Below are positions 8,561 through 16,515 of a DNA stretch of 53,196 nt, one piece after another (the stretch's first letter is position 1; the number at the start of each line of letters is the position of its first letter). The position numbers were made by a program, and so were the translations under genes. Source of the stretch: Mesorhizobium loti CJ3sym (GTDB lineage: Bacteria > Pseudomonadota > Alphaproteobacteria > Rhizobiales > Rhizobiaceae); NCBI RefSeq assembly GCF_000472785.1, contig NZ_AXAL01000035.1, positions 1 to 53,196 on the forward strand, given 5' to 3'. A model generated the notes under the pieces. That model made no database searches. It was not told the origin of the DNA and saw nothing but the letters and a program-made list of their open reading frames with translations.

Positions 8561-8659
8561 CATACGTGTTCGCGTATATCTACTTTTTATACGAGGTCGC
8601 GTATACTGCCTATTTATACGCTGACTCGTATATTGCCAATTTATGCGCGATCCCGTATA
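8561..8659. promoter_or_regulatory. Four 18-bp palindromic operators at exact 27-bp period, upstream of hipBA
   Basis: Four copies of the near-palindrome TATACG-N6-CGTATA lie at 8561-8578 (CATACGTGTTCGCGTATA), 8588-8605 (TATACGAGGTCGCGTATA), 8615-8632 (TATACGCTGACTCGTATA) and 8642-8659 (TATGCGCGATCCCGTATA). Start-to-start distance is 27 bp each time. HipB proteins are known to repress their own operon by binding repeated palindromes upstream of hipB. The last operator ends 21 bases before the proposed hipB start, so the array covers the expected promoter. Confidence 0.9.
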
Positions 8660-8680
8660 GTCCCTATCGGAGACCGGATC

Positions 8681-8935
8681 TTGAACGACCAGATCGCTCG
8701 CAGCGAAAAACAACTCGGCGCGATACTGCGCCGGACCCGCAAGCAGGCTGGCTTGACACAGGGGTCGCTTGGAGCTGCGATCCACCTGCGCCAGGGTACG
8801 GTGTCCAGGCTTGAGGCTGGCGAGCCCGCCGTGCAACTCCACACCTTGATGGCCGTTCTCACCGCCCTCAATCTCGAACTCGTCCTTCGACCGCGCAGCA
8901 AAAGCAGCGCTGCTGATATCGAGACCCTGTTTTGA
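8681..8935 (+). CDS. hipB: HipB-like antitoxin, Xre-type helix-turn-helix
   Basis: An 84-residue antitoxin and autorepressor. The TTG start at 8681 was chosen because GGAG lies 8 bases upstream, because a start further upstream would fall inside the fourth operator, and because the length then matches known HipB proteins (about 70-90 residues). The helix-turn-helix is LGAILRRTRKQAGLTQGSLG followed by IHLRQGTVSRLEAGEP. A strand-forming C-terminus (LNLELVLRPR) matches the HipB dimer sheet. Its stop overlaps the hipA start by one base (TGATG), implying translational coupling. In the known system HipB neutralises HipA and, with it, represses transcription. Confidence 0.9.
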   Translation: MNDQIARSEKQLGAILRRTRKQAGLTQGSLGAAIHLRQGTVSRLEAGEPAVQLHTLMAVLTALNLELVLRPRSKSSAADIETLF

Positions 8936-10260
8936 TGTCACGGCGACCAGCTCACATCCCGTTGAATGTTTTCCTGAACGGTCGCCTGGTGGGGGTCCTG
9001 CGCAGGGAAGCGACCGGCGCCGTTGACTTCCAATATGCGCGCGACTGGCTCGACTGGCGCGGCACTTTCCAGATTTCCCTTTCGCTTCCCTTACGCGAAG
9101 ACCGCTATATCGGCACGCCAGTGGTCAATGTCTTCGATAATTTGCTTCCTGACAGCGACGCCATACGCCGGCGTGTCGCCGAACGCGTCGGCGCGGCCGG
9201 CACGGACGCCTACAGCATGCTCGCCGCGATAGGTCATGACTGCGTCGGCGCGTTGCAATTCCTGCCCGAAGGCGTGGACCCAGGCGATACCGGCAGTGTC
9301 GAAGGCAAGATGGTCATTGACGAGGACGTCGCCGCAATGATCGGGGACCTTGCCGCGACGCCGCTGGGCCTCAGCGAGGACGCAGATTTCCGCATCTCGA
9401 TCGCCGGCGCGCAGGAAAAGACCGCTCTGTCGCGCAAGGAGGGGAGCTGGTTCAAGCCGGTCGGCACGACGGCGACCACCCATATCCTAAAGCCGCAGAT
9501 TGGCCGGCTGCCGAATGGCATCGATCTCTCCAACAGCGTCGAAAACGAGTATCTGTGTCTTAAGCTGCTGCAGTCGTTTGGCGTTCCAGCCGCCCATGCG
9601 GAGATCGCCGATTTCGGGAGGCGACGGACGCTGATCGTTGAGCGCTTCGATCGGCTGTGGGCTCGTGACGGTCGCCTCCTGCGCCTGCCTCAAGAGGATA
9701 TCTGTCAGGCGCTTTCGGTGTCGCCCACGCGCAAGTACCAGTCCGAAGGCGGTCCCGGCATGCGCGAGATTGTCGAGCTTTTGAAAGGAAGCGATAGGCC
9801 TGAGGAAGACATTGCCATCTTCCTGCGCGCCTGCGTCTTGTTTTGGATGATTGGCGCCACAGACGGCCATGCCAAGAATTTCAGTATCTTTCTAGGCCCC
9901 GGCGGACGATTTCGCATGACGCCCCTTTACGACGTGCTGACCGCGCAGCCCAGCCTCGATACCGGGCAGATCCCCCGCAAAAAATTCAAACTGGCAATGT
10001 CGGTCGGAAAGAACCGGCATTATTCGGTAGCTGACATCATGCCACGTCACTTCTTGCAAACGACCGACATTGCTGGCGTAGGCACACCTGTCATGCGAAG
10101 AATATTCGAAGACATCGCCGGCAATGCGCTGAAGAAAGCCGACAGCGTGCTGAATTTATTGCCGGCCGGCTTTCCCGAGCAGCTTGCGCAGTCGGTCAGG
10201 TCGGCCGTGGGCAAGCGTGCCGCTCTGCTTCTCGACAGCAAGGCCGACGCTTCTCCTTGA
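8935..10260 (+). CDS. hipA: HipA-family serine/threonine kinase toxin
   Basis: A 441-residue protein of usual HipA length. The N-terminal subdomain (LNVFLNGRLVGVLRRE ... FDNLLPDSDAIRRRVAERVG) and the central ISIAGAQEKTALSRKEGSW segment (autophosphorylation/P-loop region) are intact. The catalytic loop is ATDGHAKNFSIF (Asp at about 309) and the metal-binding segment is MTPLYDVLTA (Asp at about 333). HipA in E. coli phosphorylates glutamyl-tRNA synthetase and causes growth arrest; other HipA subfamilies have other targets, and the target here is not predictable. Start at ATG 8935, overlapping hipB. No truncation or active-site loss is seen, so the pair should be functional. Confidence 0.93.
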   Translation: MSRRPAHIPLNVFLNGRLVGVLRREATGAVDFQYARDWLDWRGTFQISLSLPLREDRYIGTPVVNVFDNLLPDSDAIRRRVAERVGAAGTDAYSMLAAIGHDCVGALQFLPEGVDPGDTGSVEGKMVIDEDVAAMIGDLAATPLGLSEDADFRISIAGAQEKTALSRKEGSWFKPVGTTATTHILKPQIGRLPNGIDLSNSVENEYLCLKLLQSFGVPAAHAEIADFGRRRTLIVERFDRLWARDGRLLRLPQEDICQALSVSPTRKYQSEGGPGMREIVELLKGSDRPEEDIAIFLRACVLFWMIGATDGHAKNFSIFLGPGGRFRMTPLYDVLTAQPSLDTGQIPRKKFKLAMSVGKNRHYSVADIMPRHFLQTTDIAGVGTPVMRRIFEDIAGNALKKADSVLNLLPAGFPEQLAQSVRSAVGKRAALLLDSKADASP

Positions 10261-10504
10261 CCTCCATACGAGGAACCGGTGCCGAAGCAATTTGCGACGG
10301 CTGCGGTCTGCTCTCATCGATCTGGTCAGCTTCCCTTTGAGCACCGAGGCATGTGCCCTTGTGCGATCACGGCCTCGCGCCGCCGGTAATCCACCGAGCG
10401 GCGGTCTTCCTGACGATCGGCGCATCCATTGGCGACCTATATGGCCCCACGGAACCGATTGGCCATGCCGTGCATTGATAGTCGGTTTCAACCGAGGGTC
10501 AGCC

Positions 10505-10783
10505 ATGTCTATCATCGACACCATTGCGGGGATTTTCTCGTCGAAAGAAGAGCCCAAGAAGGCTCCCGCGAAGAAGGCGCCTGCCAAGATGGCGGCGTCG
10601 TCAAAACCGGTTTCTTCAAAGTCAGTTCCCAAGGCGGCTGCGAAAAATGCCGCGCCTGGCAAGGCGTCTGCTGCAAAAAGGACGGGTGCCGCTCCCGATA
10701 TGGCAACCCGCTCAAAGGACGCCGCATCCAAGGCGAGCTCTAGCCGGACCAAGGCTGGGAATGCGAGGAAAGTGGCTCATTGA
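10505..10783 (+). CDS. Histone H1-like Lys/Ala/Ser-rich small protein
   Basis: A 92-residue protein starting at ATG 10505 with GAGGG about 6 bases upstream. After a short hydrophobic N-terminus (MSIIDTIAGIFSSKEEP) the rest is low-complexity and strongly basic, with PKKAPAKKAPAK repeats and Lys/Ala/Ser tracts. This composition resembles bacterial H1-like nucleoid proteins and AlgP-type tails, which bind DNA through disordered lysine-rich arms. DNA binding is inferred from composition only. It is monocistronic between hipBA and the corA gene. Confidence 0.7.
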   Translation: MSIIDTIAGIFSSKEEPKKAPAKKAPAKMAASSKPVSSKSVPKAAAKNAAPGKASAAKRTGAAPDMATRSKDAASKASSSRTKAGNARKVAH

Positions 10784-11207
10784 GCCGAGGAAAAACCGGA
10801 GTCCATATCGGCCGGCTTGAAATCGCTCAAAGGTTCATCCAAGGGGACGTGACCTGCCCCCATACTGTCGGTTTGAGAGGGTCATGTCGCTGTTAGGCAT
10901 GCTTTCTCATCGGCGCATTCAACGTGGCGCAGCCATGGCTGAACATCTCCATGGGACGCACGCATCGGTCTCCTCCTTAGAGACGTGCGTGTCGGTATGT
11001 CTTCCAGAGTGGGCTGTCGGCTTTTCCTCGCAAGCTCGCCGAAAGTAACGCGCCACGGACCGGCGCTGCGATCATTGAGCGGTAAAGAACGTCAGAATCA
11101 CTTTGCTTTTCTCCCAGCAGACAAACGAAGCGATCGGGAGTTCTGGTTCATCACGGGGGGACGGACGCCGACGCTGGCGCGGGACGCGCGCCTGCAGCTT
11201 TGGCTCA
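10784..11207. other. Intergenic between H1-like and corA genes
   Basis: The only notable element is a leftward 27-codon frame at 10882-10965 (listed separately). The rest shows no coding frame, clear terminator or repeat. Confidence 0.4.
10882..10965 (-). CDS. Possible 27-residue leader-like peptide
   Basis: ATG at 10965 follows AAGGAGGAGACCG, a very strong ribosome binding site. The frame is short, reading MRASHGDVQPWLRHVECADE and then KACLTAT before a stop. It may be a genuine small protein, a leader peptide or a broken gene start. Support rests on the binding site alone. Confidence 0.3.
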   Translation of the reverse strand: MRASHGDVQPWLRHVECADEKACLTAT

Positions 11208-12167
11208 TCAGAACCACCCTCTCCATTTGAACCATATAAGCGGCAGGATCGCGCTCACCGCAATCAATGCCAGGCCGTAGGGGTAGCCGTATATCCAGTC
11301 GTATTCAGGCATGAACTTGAAATTCATGCCGTAGATTCCAGCGATCAGCGTTGGTGGAATGCCGACGATCGAAACGATCGTCAGGATTTTGAATATGTCA
11401 TTTTGGGCAATCCCGATCAGCCCGACCATGGCGTCAAGCAGGAGCTGCACCTTGTCGGACAGGCGGACTTCATAGTCTTTCAAAGACGCGGTGTCCTGCT
11501 TCAAGTCGCTCATGCGCGCCTTGGTTTGCCCCTCGTCATCCCAGTCCGCGGTCATTTCGCAAGCAAAATCTATGGCGCGGCCCAAGGCCAGCAAAGCGTC
11601 ACGTTTTTCCGAGAGAATGTCTCCAAGGCGCCCGACCTGGCGTAGCCGGGCGCGGACAAGCTTGTTGGAGCGGACCGCCTTGCGGCCTTGGCCTTCCGGA
11701 ACATGAAAAGCAATGGTTGATAAAGCGCGCAATTCCGTTGCCGCTTCTTCCAGACCGTCGGCCAGGCGATCGATGAGCTCGTCGCAAAGAGCGACGAAAA
11801 CCTCGAGGCTTGAGCCGGGTTGCTCCGCGGAACCATCGAAACGTGCGGCAACGGCGTCGAAAGCCGCCAACGCGGTGAACCGCACCGTCACGAGATGCTT
11901 GCGCGACAGGACGAAGCCGAGCGGCGCGCTCTGCGGACCGCCCCCGTCGGCATGCGTCACGATGGGAACGCTCATGGAAAGCACGCCGTCACGGGCCTTC
12001 AGCCGACTTGATCTTTCAATCTCGCTCAGGGTTTCGCGGCTTGGAACATCGACGCCGGTTGACGCCTTGACCTCGGCGATTTCCGCTGGTTCTGGATCGT
12101 GAAGGTCCCACCAGATAACTTTGCCCCGTGCCTTTCGACTGTCGCTATGGGGATATCGGCTCAACAT
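11208..12167 (-). CDS. CorA-family magnesium/divalent cation transporter
   Basis: A 319-residue inner-membrane channel protein. The start at ATG 12167 gives the usual CorA N-terminus (MLSRYPHSDSRKARGKVIWW); GGAGG lies about 16 bases upstream. Residues 1-240 form the cytoplasmic alpha/beta and stalk helices (with a long helix at 120-245). Two transmembrane segments follow at about 257-279 and 296-312. The pore signature YGMN is at 279-282, followed by the acidic loop FKFMPEYDW and a basic C-terminus KWRGWF. CorA proteins form pentamers that admit Mg2+; Co2+, Ni2+ or Zn2+ specificity cannot be excluded. Complete and single-gene. Confidence 0.93.
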   Translation of the reverse strand: MLSRYPHSDSRKARGKVIWWDLHDPEPAEIAEVKASTGVDVPSRETLSEIERSSRLKARDGVLSMSVPIVTHADGGGPQSAPLGFVLSRKHLVTVRFTALAAFDAVAARFDGSAEQPGSSLEVFVALCDELIDRLADGLEEAATELRALSTIAFHVPEGQGRKAVRSNKLVRARLRQVGRLGDILSEKRDALLALGRAIDFACEMTADWDDEGQTKARMSDLKQDTASLKDYEVRLSDKVQLLLDAMVGLIGIAQNDIFKILTIVSIVGIPPTLIAGIYGMNFKFMPEYDWIYGYPYGLALIAVSAILPLIWFKWRGWF

Positions 12168-12772
12168 CGGACGGTGCGGCCTCCTGAGGGTGTAACGAGG
12201 CGTCTTAGCATGCCGCCAAAGCCCGGGCGAGGCAACGAGCTCCCTGCCAGCCACCGCAGGACAATTCCAGTTTGGCGGCAAGCGGGAACGACCTTCCATT
12301 GCGGAGCGACAGAGGGTTCGTCAGCCGAAACCACAGAGCTCTTGCTGGCAAGTTGCTTACCCCCGGATTTTTGTTCCGATCGTCATGCTGACCGTCGGCG
12401 CACACTCAAGTTGAGGCCTGTTGAGACAGTCTAGCCTCGAGTACGCAGGTGAACATGCCAAACGTTGGCGCATGATTGATCGTGCTGGTCCCTGCCCTCG
12501 TGCGACTTGGCAGGCGCTCCTGGCAGAATTACTGCGGTAAATGTTGATACTTATGCCAGTGAAAACAGACCTTTAGCCGAGCACACCCTTGGGCAGCTTG
12601 CGTCGCTGTCGGCGTTTCTTGTGTGGTGGGCGCGGCTACGGCGGCAGCGCTCGGGCAAGGCTGTTAACCTTTTGTTAACTCAAAATTTCTTGCCGGTGGC
12701 TGCGAATCGGAGCTTAATAGCGGTTGTCGGCGGCATTGCCCACAAAAAGCGCCAATTCAGGTTTCGACGAGA
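12168..12772. other. Upstream region of repABC
   Basis: No supported gene. Near the repA end it holds the GTTAAC pair listed separately, and GCCAAACGTTGGC (12457-12469), a short palindrome (GCCAA-ACG-TTGGC). Such palindromes upstream of repA are candidates for RepA/RepB regulatory or partition sites. No 16-bp GTTN4GCN4AAC-type parS was found here by eye. Confidence 0.4.
12663..12679. promoter_or_regulatory. Paired GTTAAC palindromes upstream of repA
   Basis: GTTAAC occurs at 12663-12668 and again at 12674-12679, 11 bp apart (one helical turn), about 95 bp before the repA start. repABC operons are autorepressed by RepA (with RepB) through operators in this position, so this is a candidate RepA operator. 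Not proven. Confidence 0.4.
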
Positions 12773-13975
12773 ATGAATATCTCTATGCGGCTGCCACGTT
12801 TCGAGTTTGATGACAAAATCCTCGAACAGGGCGCCGAGATTTCGCGACGACTGAACCAGCTTCGGATGGAGAAATTCCCGCCGAATGCGACCAAGACGCT
12901 GCGCACATTCTCTATGGCCGAGGTCGCTCACTACCTTGGTGTGTCGCAAAACAACCTGAAGCGTCTGCACCTGGAAGGCAAGGGGCCCCTGCCCGACCAA
13001 AGTCCTTCCGGCCGGCGCTCCTACACGGCCGGCCAGATGCTCGAGCTTCGCCAGTTCCTGGATCAACATGGCAGGACCGAGGTCAAGAAATATGTCCCGC
13101 ACCGCAAGCTTGGCGACAAGCTCCAGGTCGTTGCGGTCGTTAACTTCAAGGGCGGCAGCGGCAAGACCACCACGGCAGCGCATCTCGCTCAGCATCTGGC
13201 GCTGACGGGGCATCGGGTGCTGGCAATCGATCTTGACCCGCAGGCTTCGCTTTCTGCGCTGCATGGTTTCCAGCCAGAACTCGATCGCAACCTCTCCCTT
13301 TATGAAGCGATCCGGTATGACGACGAACGCAGATCGATCGCGGATGTGATCATACCGACGAATTTCCCCGGCCTGGATATTGTTCCCGCCAATCTCGAGC
13401 TGCAGGAATACGAGTACGACACGCCGCTCGCCATGCAGGACAAGACGTCGAATGCTGGCCGCCAGTTCTTTACACGCATGGCCAGGGCACTGGCGGAAGT
13501 CGATGACCGCTACGATGTTGTCGTGGTCGATTGTCCGCCTCAGCTTGGCTATCTGACCTTAACGGCAATGTCGGCGGCGACATCAGTGCTGATCACCGTT
13601 CATCCGCAGATGCTCGACCTGATGTCGATGAGCCAGTTTCTGTTGATGCTGGGCGGCATATTGAAAACGATCAAGGCTGCCGGTGCGGCGATCGAGCTCG
13701 ATTGGTTTCGCTACCTGATCACGCGTTACGAACCGACTGACATTCCGCAGGCGCAGATGGTCGGCTTCATGCAGTCCATGCTTGCCGGCCAGATCCTGGA
13801 AAACCCGATGCTGAAGTCGACCGCCATTTCGGATGCCGGCCTGACCAAGCAGACGCTCTACGAGGTCGAAAAGTCGTCTTTCACCCGTTCGACCTATGAC
13901 CGCGCGCTGGAATCGCTCGACGCGGTGAACGCCGAGATAGTCACCCTCATCCATCGTTCGTGGGGTCGGTCATGA
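12773..13975 (+). CDS. repA: RepA, ParA-type partition ATPase of repABC
   Basis: A 400-residue partition ATPase and autorepressor. The N-terminal helix-turn-helix is at about 46-67 (SMAEVAHYLGVSQNNLKRLH). The deviant Walker A motif is NFKGGSGKTTTAAHL at 124-138, Walker A' is IDLDPQASL at 152-160, and VVVVDCPPQLG is the switch II segment. RepA hydrolyses ATP while RepB-parS complexes move along the nucleoid, and it represses the operon. Length is normal (about 390-405). An alternative ATG at 12785 exists; neither has a strong ribosome binding site. It is followed by repB with a 76-bp gap containing inverted repeats. Confidence 0.96.
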   Translation: MNISMRLPRFEFDDKILEQGAEISRRLNQLRMEKFPPNATKTLRTFSMAEVAHYLGVSQNNLKRLHLEGKGPLPDQSPSGRRSYTAGQMLELRQFLDQHGRTEVKKYVPHRKLGDKLQVVAVVNFKGGSGKTTTAAHLAQHLALTGHRVLAIDLDPQASLSALHGFQPELDRNLSLYEAIRYDDERRSIADVIIPTNFPGLDIVPANLELQEYEYDTPLAMQDKTSNAGRQFFTRMARALAEVDDRYDVVVVDCPPQLGYLTLTAMSAATSVLITVHPQMLDLMSMSQFLLMLGGILKTIKAAGAAIELDWFRYLITRYEPTDIPQAQMVGFMQSMLAGQILENPMLKSTAISDAGLTKQTLYEVEKSSFTRSTYDRALESLDAVNAEIVTLIHRSWGRS

Positions 13976-13983
13976 TCGCGGAC

Positions 13984-14040
13984 TTTACGGCAGTAAAAAT
14001 CGGCAATTTTCCATGTGAAATCAGATCGCTAGTGGCGATC
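13984..14040. promoter_or_regulatory. Inverted repeats in the repA-repB gap
   Basis: TTTAC-GGCA-GTAAA (13984-13997) and GATCGC-TAGTG-GCGATC (14024-14040) lie between repA and repB; the second one runs into the repB ribosome binding site (CGGAGG). They may be centromere-like RepB sites or translational control hairpins. Some repABC plasmids carry parS in this gap. Confidence 0.45.
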
Positions 14041-14051
14041 GGAGGCGATTG

Positions 14052-15017
14052 ATGGCGCGCAGGGACGTCTTTGGAAGTGTTTTGAACTCCGTTGCCCCAG
14101 GGGCTGATGCCCAGGATGTGTCTGGGTATGCGGTTCGTGGTGCGTCGCGCTCTATCATGCAATCGTTCGAGGAGCTCTCCAAGAGCTCGGTTGTCGATCT
14201 CGATCCCGAATTGGTGGACACCTCATTCGTTTCGGACCGCCTGGACGAAGACGATGAGGCGTTTCAGGAATTGCTGGCAGCCATCCGGGAGAGGGGACAG
14301 GATTCTCCGATCCTGGTCAGGCCTCATCCGGAGGTCTCAGGGCGCTTCCAGACTGTCTTCGGCCATCGCCGCGTCAAGGTTGCGCGCCAGTTAGGCAGGC
14401 CGGTTCGTGCCGTCGTCAAGAAGATGGGCGACGAGGCCCATGTCATCGCCCAAGGCCAGGAGAATGCCGCCAGGGCCAACCTGTCCTTCATCGAAAAGAC
14501 GCTGTTTGCCGACCGCATTCTCAAGCGGGGTCATACGGCAGACACGGTGAAGTCGGCTTTGGCGCTCGATGACACGACCTTTTCGAAGATGCGCTCCGTG
14601 ACTGGCAATGTTCCCGAACAGGTGATTGTGGCGGTCGGCGCCGCCAAGGCCGTCGGCCGCGACAGATGGTGGCAGCTGGCCAAGCTCATGGAGCATCCTG
14701 GCAGCGCGGGCAGGGCGGCGGCCTATGTGACGAGTGCGGAGTTTGCAGAGCCAGGCAGCGATGCACGATTTGCCCGTCTCTTCAACTTCCTGAGCGCGCC
14801 GGCGAAACGGTCACCGGCAGTATCGAAGACACTGGAAAAGGACTGGGCGCCGCAGGACAGGTCGGTGCGCGCCAAGATCACCGACACCGGGAAAGTATTC
14901 ACGCTTGCCCTGAAGGCCAAGGAAGCCTCGCTATTCGGTGCGTTCATCACCGAGCGGCTGGACGAGCTCTTCGAGGCCTTCCGGCAATCGGAAATGTCCA
15001 AGAAAACGGGAGACTGA
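14052..15017 (+). CDS. repB: RepB, ParB-type centromere-binding partition protein
   Basis: A 321-residue protein. The start at ATG 14052 (MARRDVFGSVLNSV) matches the usual RepB opening and follows CGGAGG. The ParB/Srx N-terminal domain includes RERGQDSPILVRPHPEVSGR and the arginine motif VFGHRRVKVARQLG. The central helix-turn-helix region includes GQENAARANLSFIEKTLFAD and LALDDTTFSKMRSV. RepB binds parS and links the plasmid to RepA. The C-terminal dimerisation region is complete. Co-transcribed with repA; its end is followed by the antisense RNA locus. Confidence 0.95.
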   Translation: MARRDVFGSVLNSVAPGADAQDVSGYAVRGASRSIMQSFEELSKSSVVDLDPELVDTSFVSDRLDEDDEAFQELLAAIRERGQDSPILVRPHPEVSGRFQTVFGHRRVKVARQLGRPVRAVVKKMGDEAHVIAQGQENAARANLSFIEKTLFADRILKRGHTADTVKSALALDDTTFSKMRSVTGNVPEQVIVAVGAAKAVGRDRWWQLAKLMEHPGSAGRAAAYVTSAEFAEPGSDARFARLFNFLSAPAKRSPAVSKTLEKDWAPQDRSVRAKITDTGKVFTLALKAKEASLFGAFITERLDELFEAFRQSEMSKKTGD

Positions 15018-15023
15018 AACCGC

Positions 15024-15062
15024 AAAAGAAAAAGGCCCCCGAACGTCGCCGTCGCGGAAGCC
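15024..15062 (-). terminator. Rho-independent terminator of the antisense RNA
   Basis: An 8-bp stem (GGCTTCCG / CGGGGGCC, two G-U pairs), a loop of 13 bases and a run of T (TTTTTCTTTT, 15033-15024) on the leftward strand. Confidence 0.85.
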
Positions 15063-15078
15063 CTTCTCGGTCTGTAGC
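15024..15078 (-). ncRNA. Antisense (counter-transcribed) RNA between repB and repC
   Basis: On the leftward strand there is a textbook promoter and terminator. TTGACA (15113-15108) is separated by 17 bp from GATTCT (15090-15085), giving a predicted start near 15078. The RNA would end in a hairpin (GGCTTCCG at 15062-15055 pairing with CGGGGGCC at 15041-15034, including G-U pairs) followed by TTTTTCTTTT. Size about 55 nt. In repABC plasmids such an RNA binds the repC leader, inhibits repC expression and is the main incompatibility determinant. Confidence 0.85.
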
Positions 15079-15122
15079 AAGCTGAGAATCGCACTTCCCC
15101 GAATCACTGTCAAGAGTCATGG

Positions 15123-15135
15123 CGCCGTTTCGGCG
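15123..15135 (+). promoter_or_regulatory. repC leader hairpin
   Basis: CGCCG-TTT-CGGCG forms a tight 5-bp stem 36 bases before the repC start codon, followed by ATTTCTTTTG. In the repABC model, binding of the antisense RNA favours a downstream hairpin that stops transcription or blocks repC translation. This hairpin is positioned to act that way. Confidence 0.55.
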
Positions 15136-15171
15136 AGCAGATTTCTTTTGCCTTCTTGAAAGGTGAGGGAA

Positions 15172-16377
15172 ATGGAGAGTGGGTTTGCGACGACGCCCTT
15201 TGGGCGGCGGCCGATGACGCTTGCCTTGGTCAAGGCCAACAAGGCTTCACGACAGGTTCCGGAAGGGGCAGTCGTTGAGAAATGGCAGGTCTACAGATGG
15301 CTATGCGAGGGCAAGTCGATCGTCGGCGTCGGGGATCGCGCCCTGGCGGTGCTAAGCGGGCTGCTGACGTTTTATCCTGACGATCAGATCAGTGAGGAAA
15401 ACGGGTTAATGGTCTTCCCGTCGAACGCTCAGCTGTCGCTGCGGGCGCACGGCATGGCTGATTCCACACTGCGCAGGAACCTGGCCGAGCTCGTGAGTTG
15501 CGGCCTCATCATCCGCCGCGACAGCGCCAACGGCAAACGATTTGCCCGCAAAGGGCAGGGCGGGGCTGTCGTGGAGGCCTTCGGGTTCTCGCTGGCTCCG
15601 TTGCTGACCAGGGCCGCGGAGTTCCAGCAGGCGGCTGACCAGGTCCGTGCAGACGCCCGGGCGCTCAGGCTGATGCGTGAGCGCATCACGCTGCATCGCC
15701 GCGATATTCACAAGCTGATCGACGCTGGCGTCGAGGAGGATGTGCCCGGCGATTGGGGCGCCATCTGGAGGCGTTTCCGGGCGATTGTGGACGCAATTCC
15801 GCGCCGCGCAGGGTTGTCGGAGCTCGAGGGGATCGTACGCGAATTGGTCGATCTGCGCGATGCGGTGGACAAGCTGCTGGAAAGTTTCACGAATACCAAG
15901 AATCCGAGTGGCAATGAGTCCCAAAACGAGCGGCAGCAATCTGATTCAAACACAGACTCCACTTTTGTATTTGAACCGGCTTTCGAGAGAAGCAGGGCCG
16001 AGGTCGAGCCACAATCAACCATGGCCGCGCAGCCGAAAGGGTATCCAATCGGGCTTGTGCTGAGGGCTTGCCCCGAAATTGCGGACTATGCCGCCAATGG
16101 GATCGGCAATTGGCGCGAGTTGATGATCACCGCCGCCCAGGTCCGCGGCTATCTGGGCGTTTCACCCTCGGCCTATGAGGAGGCCTGCCACGTGATGGGG
16201 CAGGAGGTGGCAGCAATCGTCATTGCCTGCATTCTCCAGCGCGCCCAAAACATCAACTCGGCTGGCGGCTACCTGCGTGTGCTGACCGAAAAGGCTAGGG
16301 CAGGGGAGTTTTCTGTCGGACCGATGCTGATGGCGGCGCTGAAGGCCAATGGCGTAGTTGCGAAGAGGACAGGATGA
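15172..16377 (+). CDS. repC: RepC replication initiator
   Basis: A 401-residue initiator protein, found only in repABC-type replicons. The ATG at 15172 was chosen because GAGGG sits 4-8 bases upstream and MESGFATTPFGRRPMTLALV is the standard RepC N-terminus. The N-terminal winged-helix DNA-binding region includes GLMVFPSNAQLSLRAHGMAD and STLRRNLAELVSCGLIIRRD. The C-terminal part includes VRGYLGVSPSAYEEACHVMG and the well-conserved NINSAGGYLRVLTEKARAGE. RepC binds an AT-rich origin inside its own gene. Intact and of normal length. Confidence 0.96.
   Translation: MESGFATTPFGRRPMTLALVKANKASRQVPEGAVVEKWQVYRWLCEGKSIVGVGDRALAVLSGLLTFYPDDQISEENGLMVFPSNAQLSLRAHGMADSTLRRNLAELVSCGLIIRRDSANGKRFARKGQGGAVVEAFGFSLAPLLTRAAEFQQAADQVRADARALRLMRERITLHRRDIHKLIDAGVEEDVPGDWGAIWRRFRAIVDAIPRRAGLSELEGIVRELVDLRDAVDKLLESFTNTKNPSGNESQNERQQSDSNTDSTFVFEPAFERSRAEVEPQSTMAAQPKGYPIGLVLRACPEIADYAANGIGNWRELMITAAQVRGYLGVSPSAYEEACHVMGQEVAAIVIACILQRAQNINSAGGYLRVLTEKARAGEFSVGPMLMAALKANGVVAKRTG
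15890..15980 (+). other. oriV: Probable origin of replication (AT-rich segment inside repC)
   Basis: This part of repC is clearly AT-richer than its surroundings (for example CAATCTGATTCAAACACAGA and CTTTTGTATTTGAACC) and encodes a low-complexity Asn/Ser/Gln linker. In characterised repABC plasmids the origin maps to an AT-rich segment in the middle of repC. The assignment rests on position and composition. Confidence 0.6.
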
Positions 16378-16515
16378 AAAAGGGGGCATCCGTACGCTTT
16401 CGCGAGGTTGGCAGCCGCGACGCGGTCGTCTTTGGCGTATAGCGGTTAGATTACTGCCCTTGCTGGTAGCACCATGTGAGGCGAGATATGGTCTCGCATG
16501 GTTTGGAGAAAGTCG

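Noticed and set aside
8633..8680. Upstream start for hipB at 8633
   Set aside because: It would place 16 codons inside the fourth operator; TTG 8681 has the ribosome binding site and gives normal HipB length.
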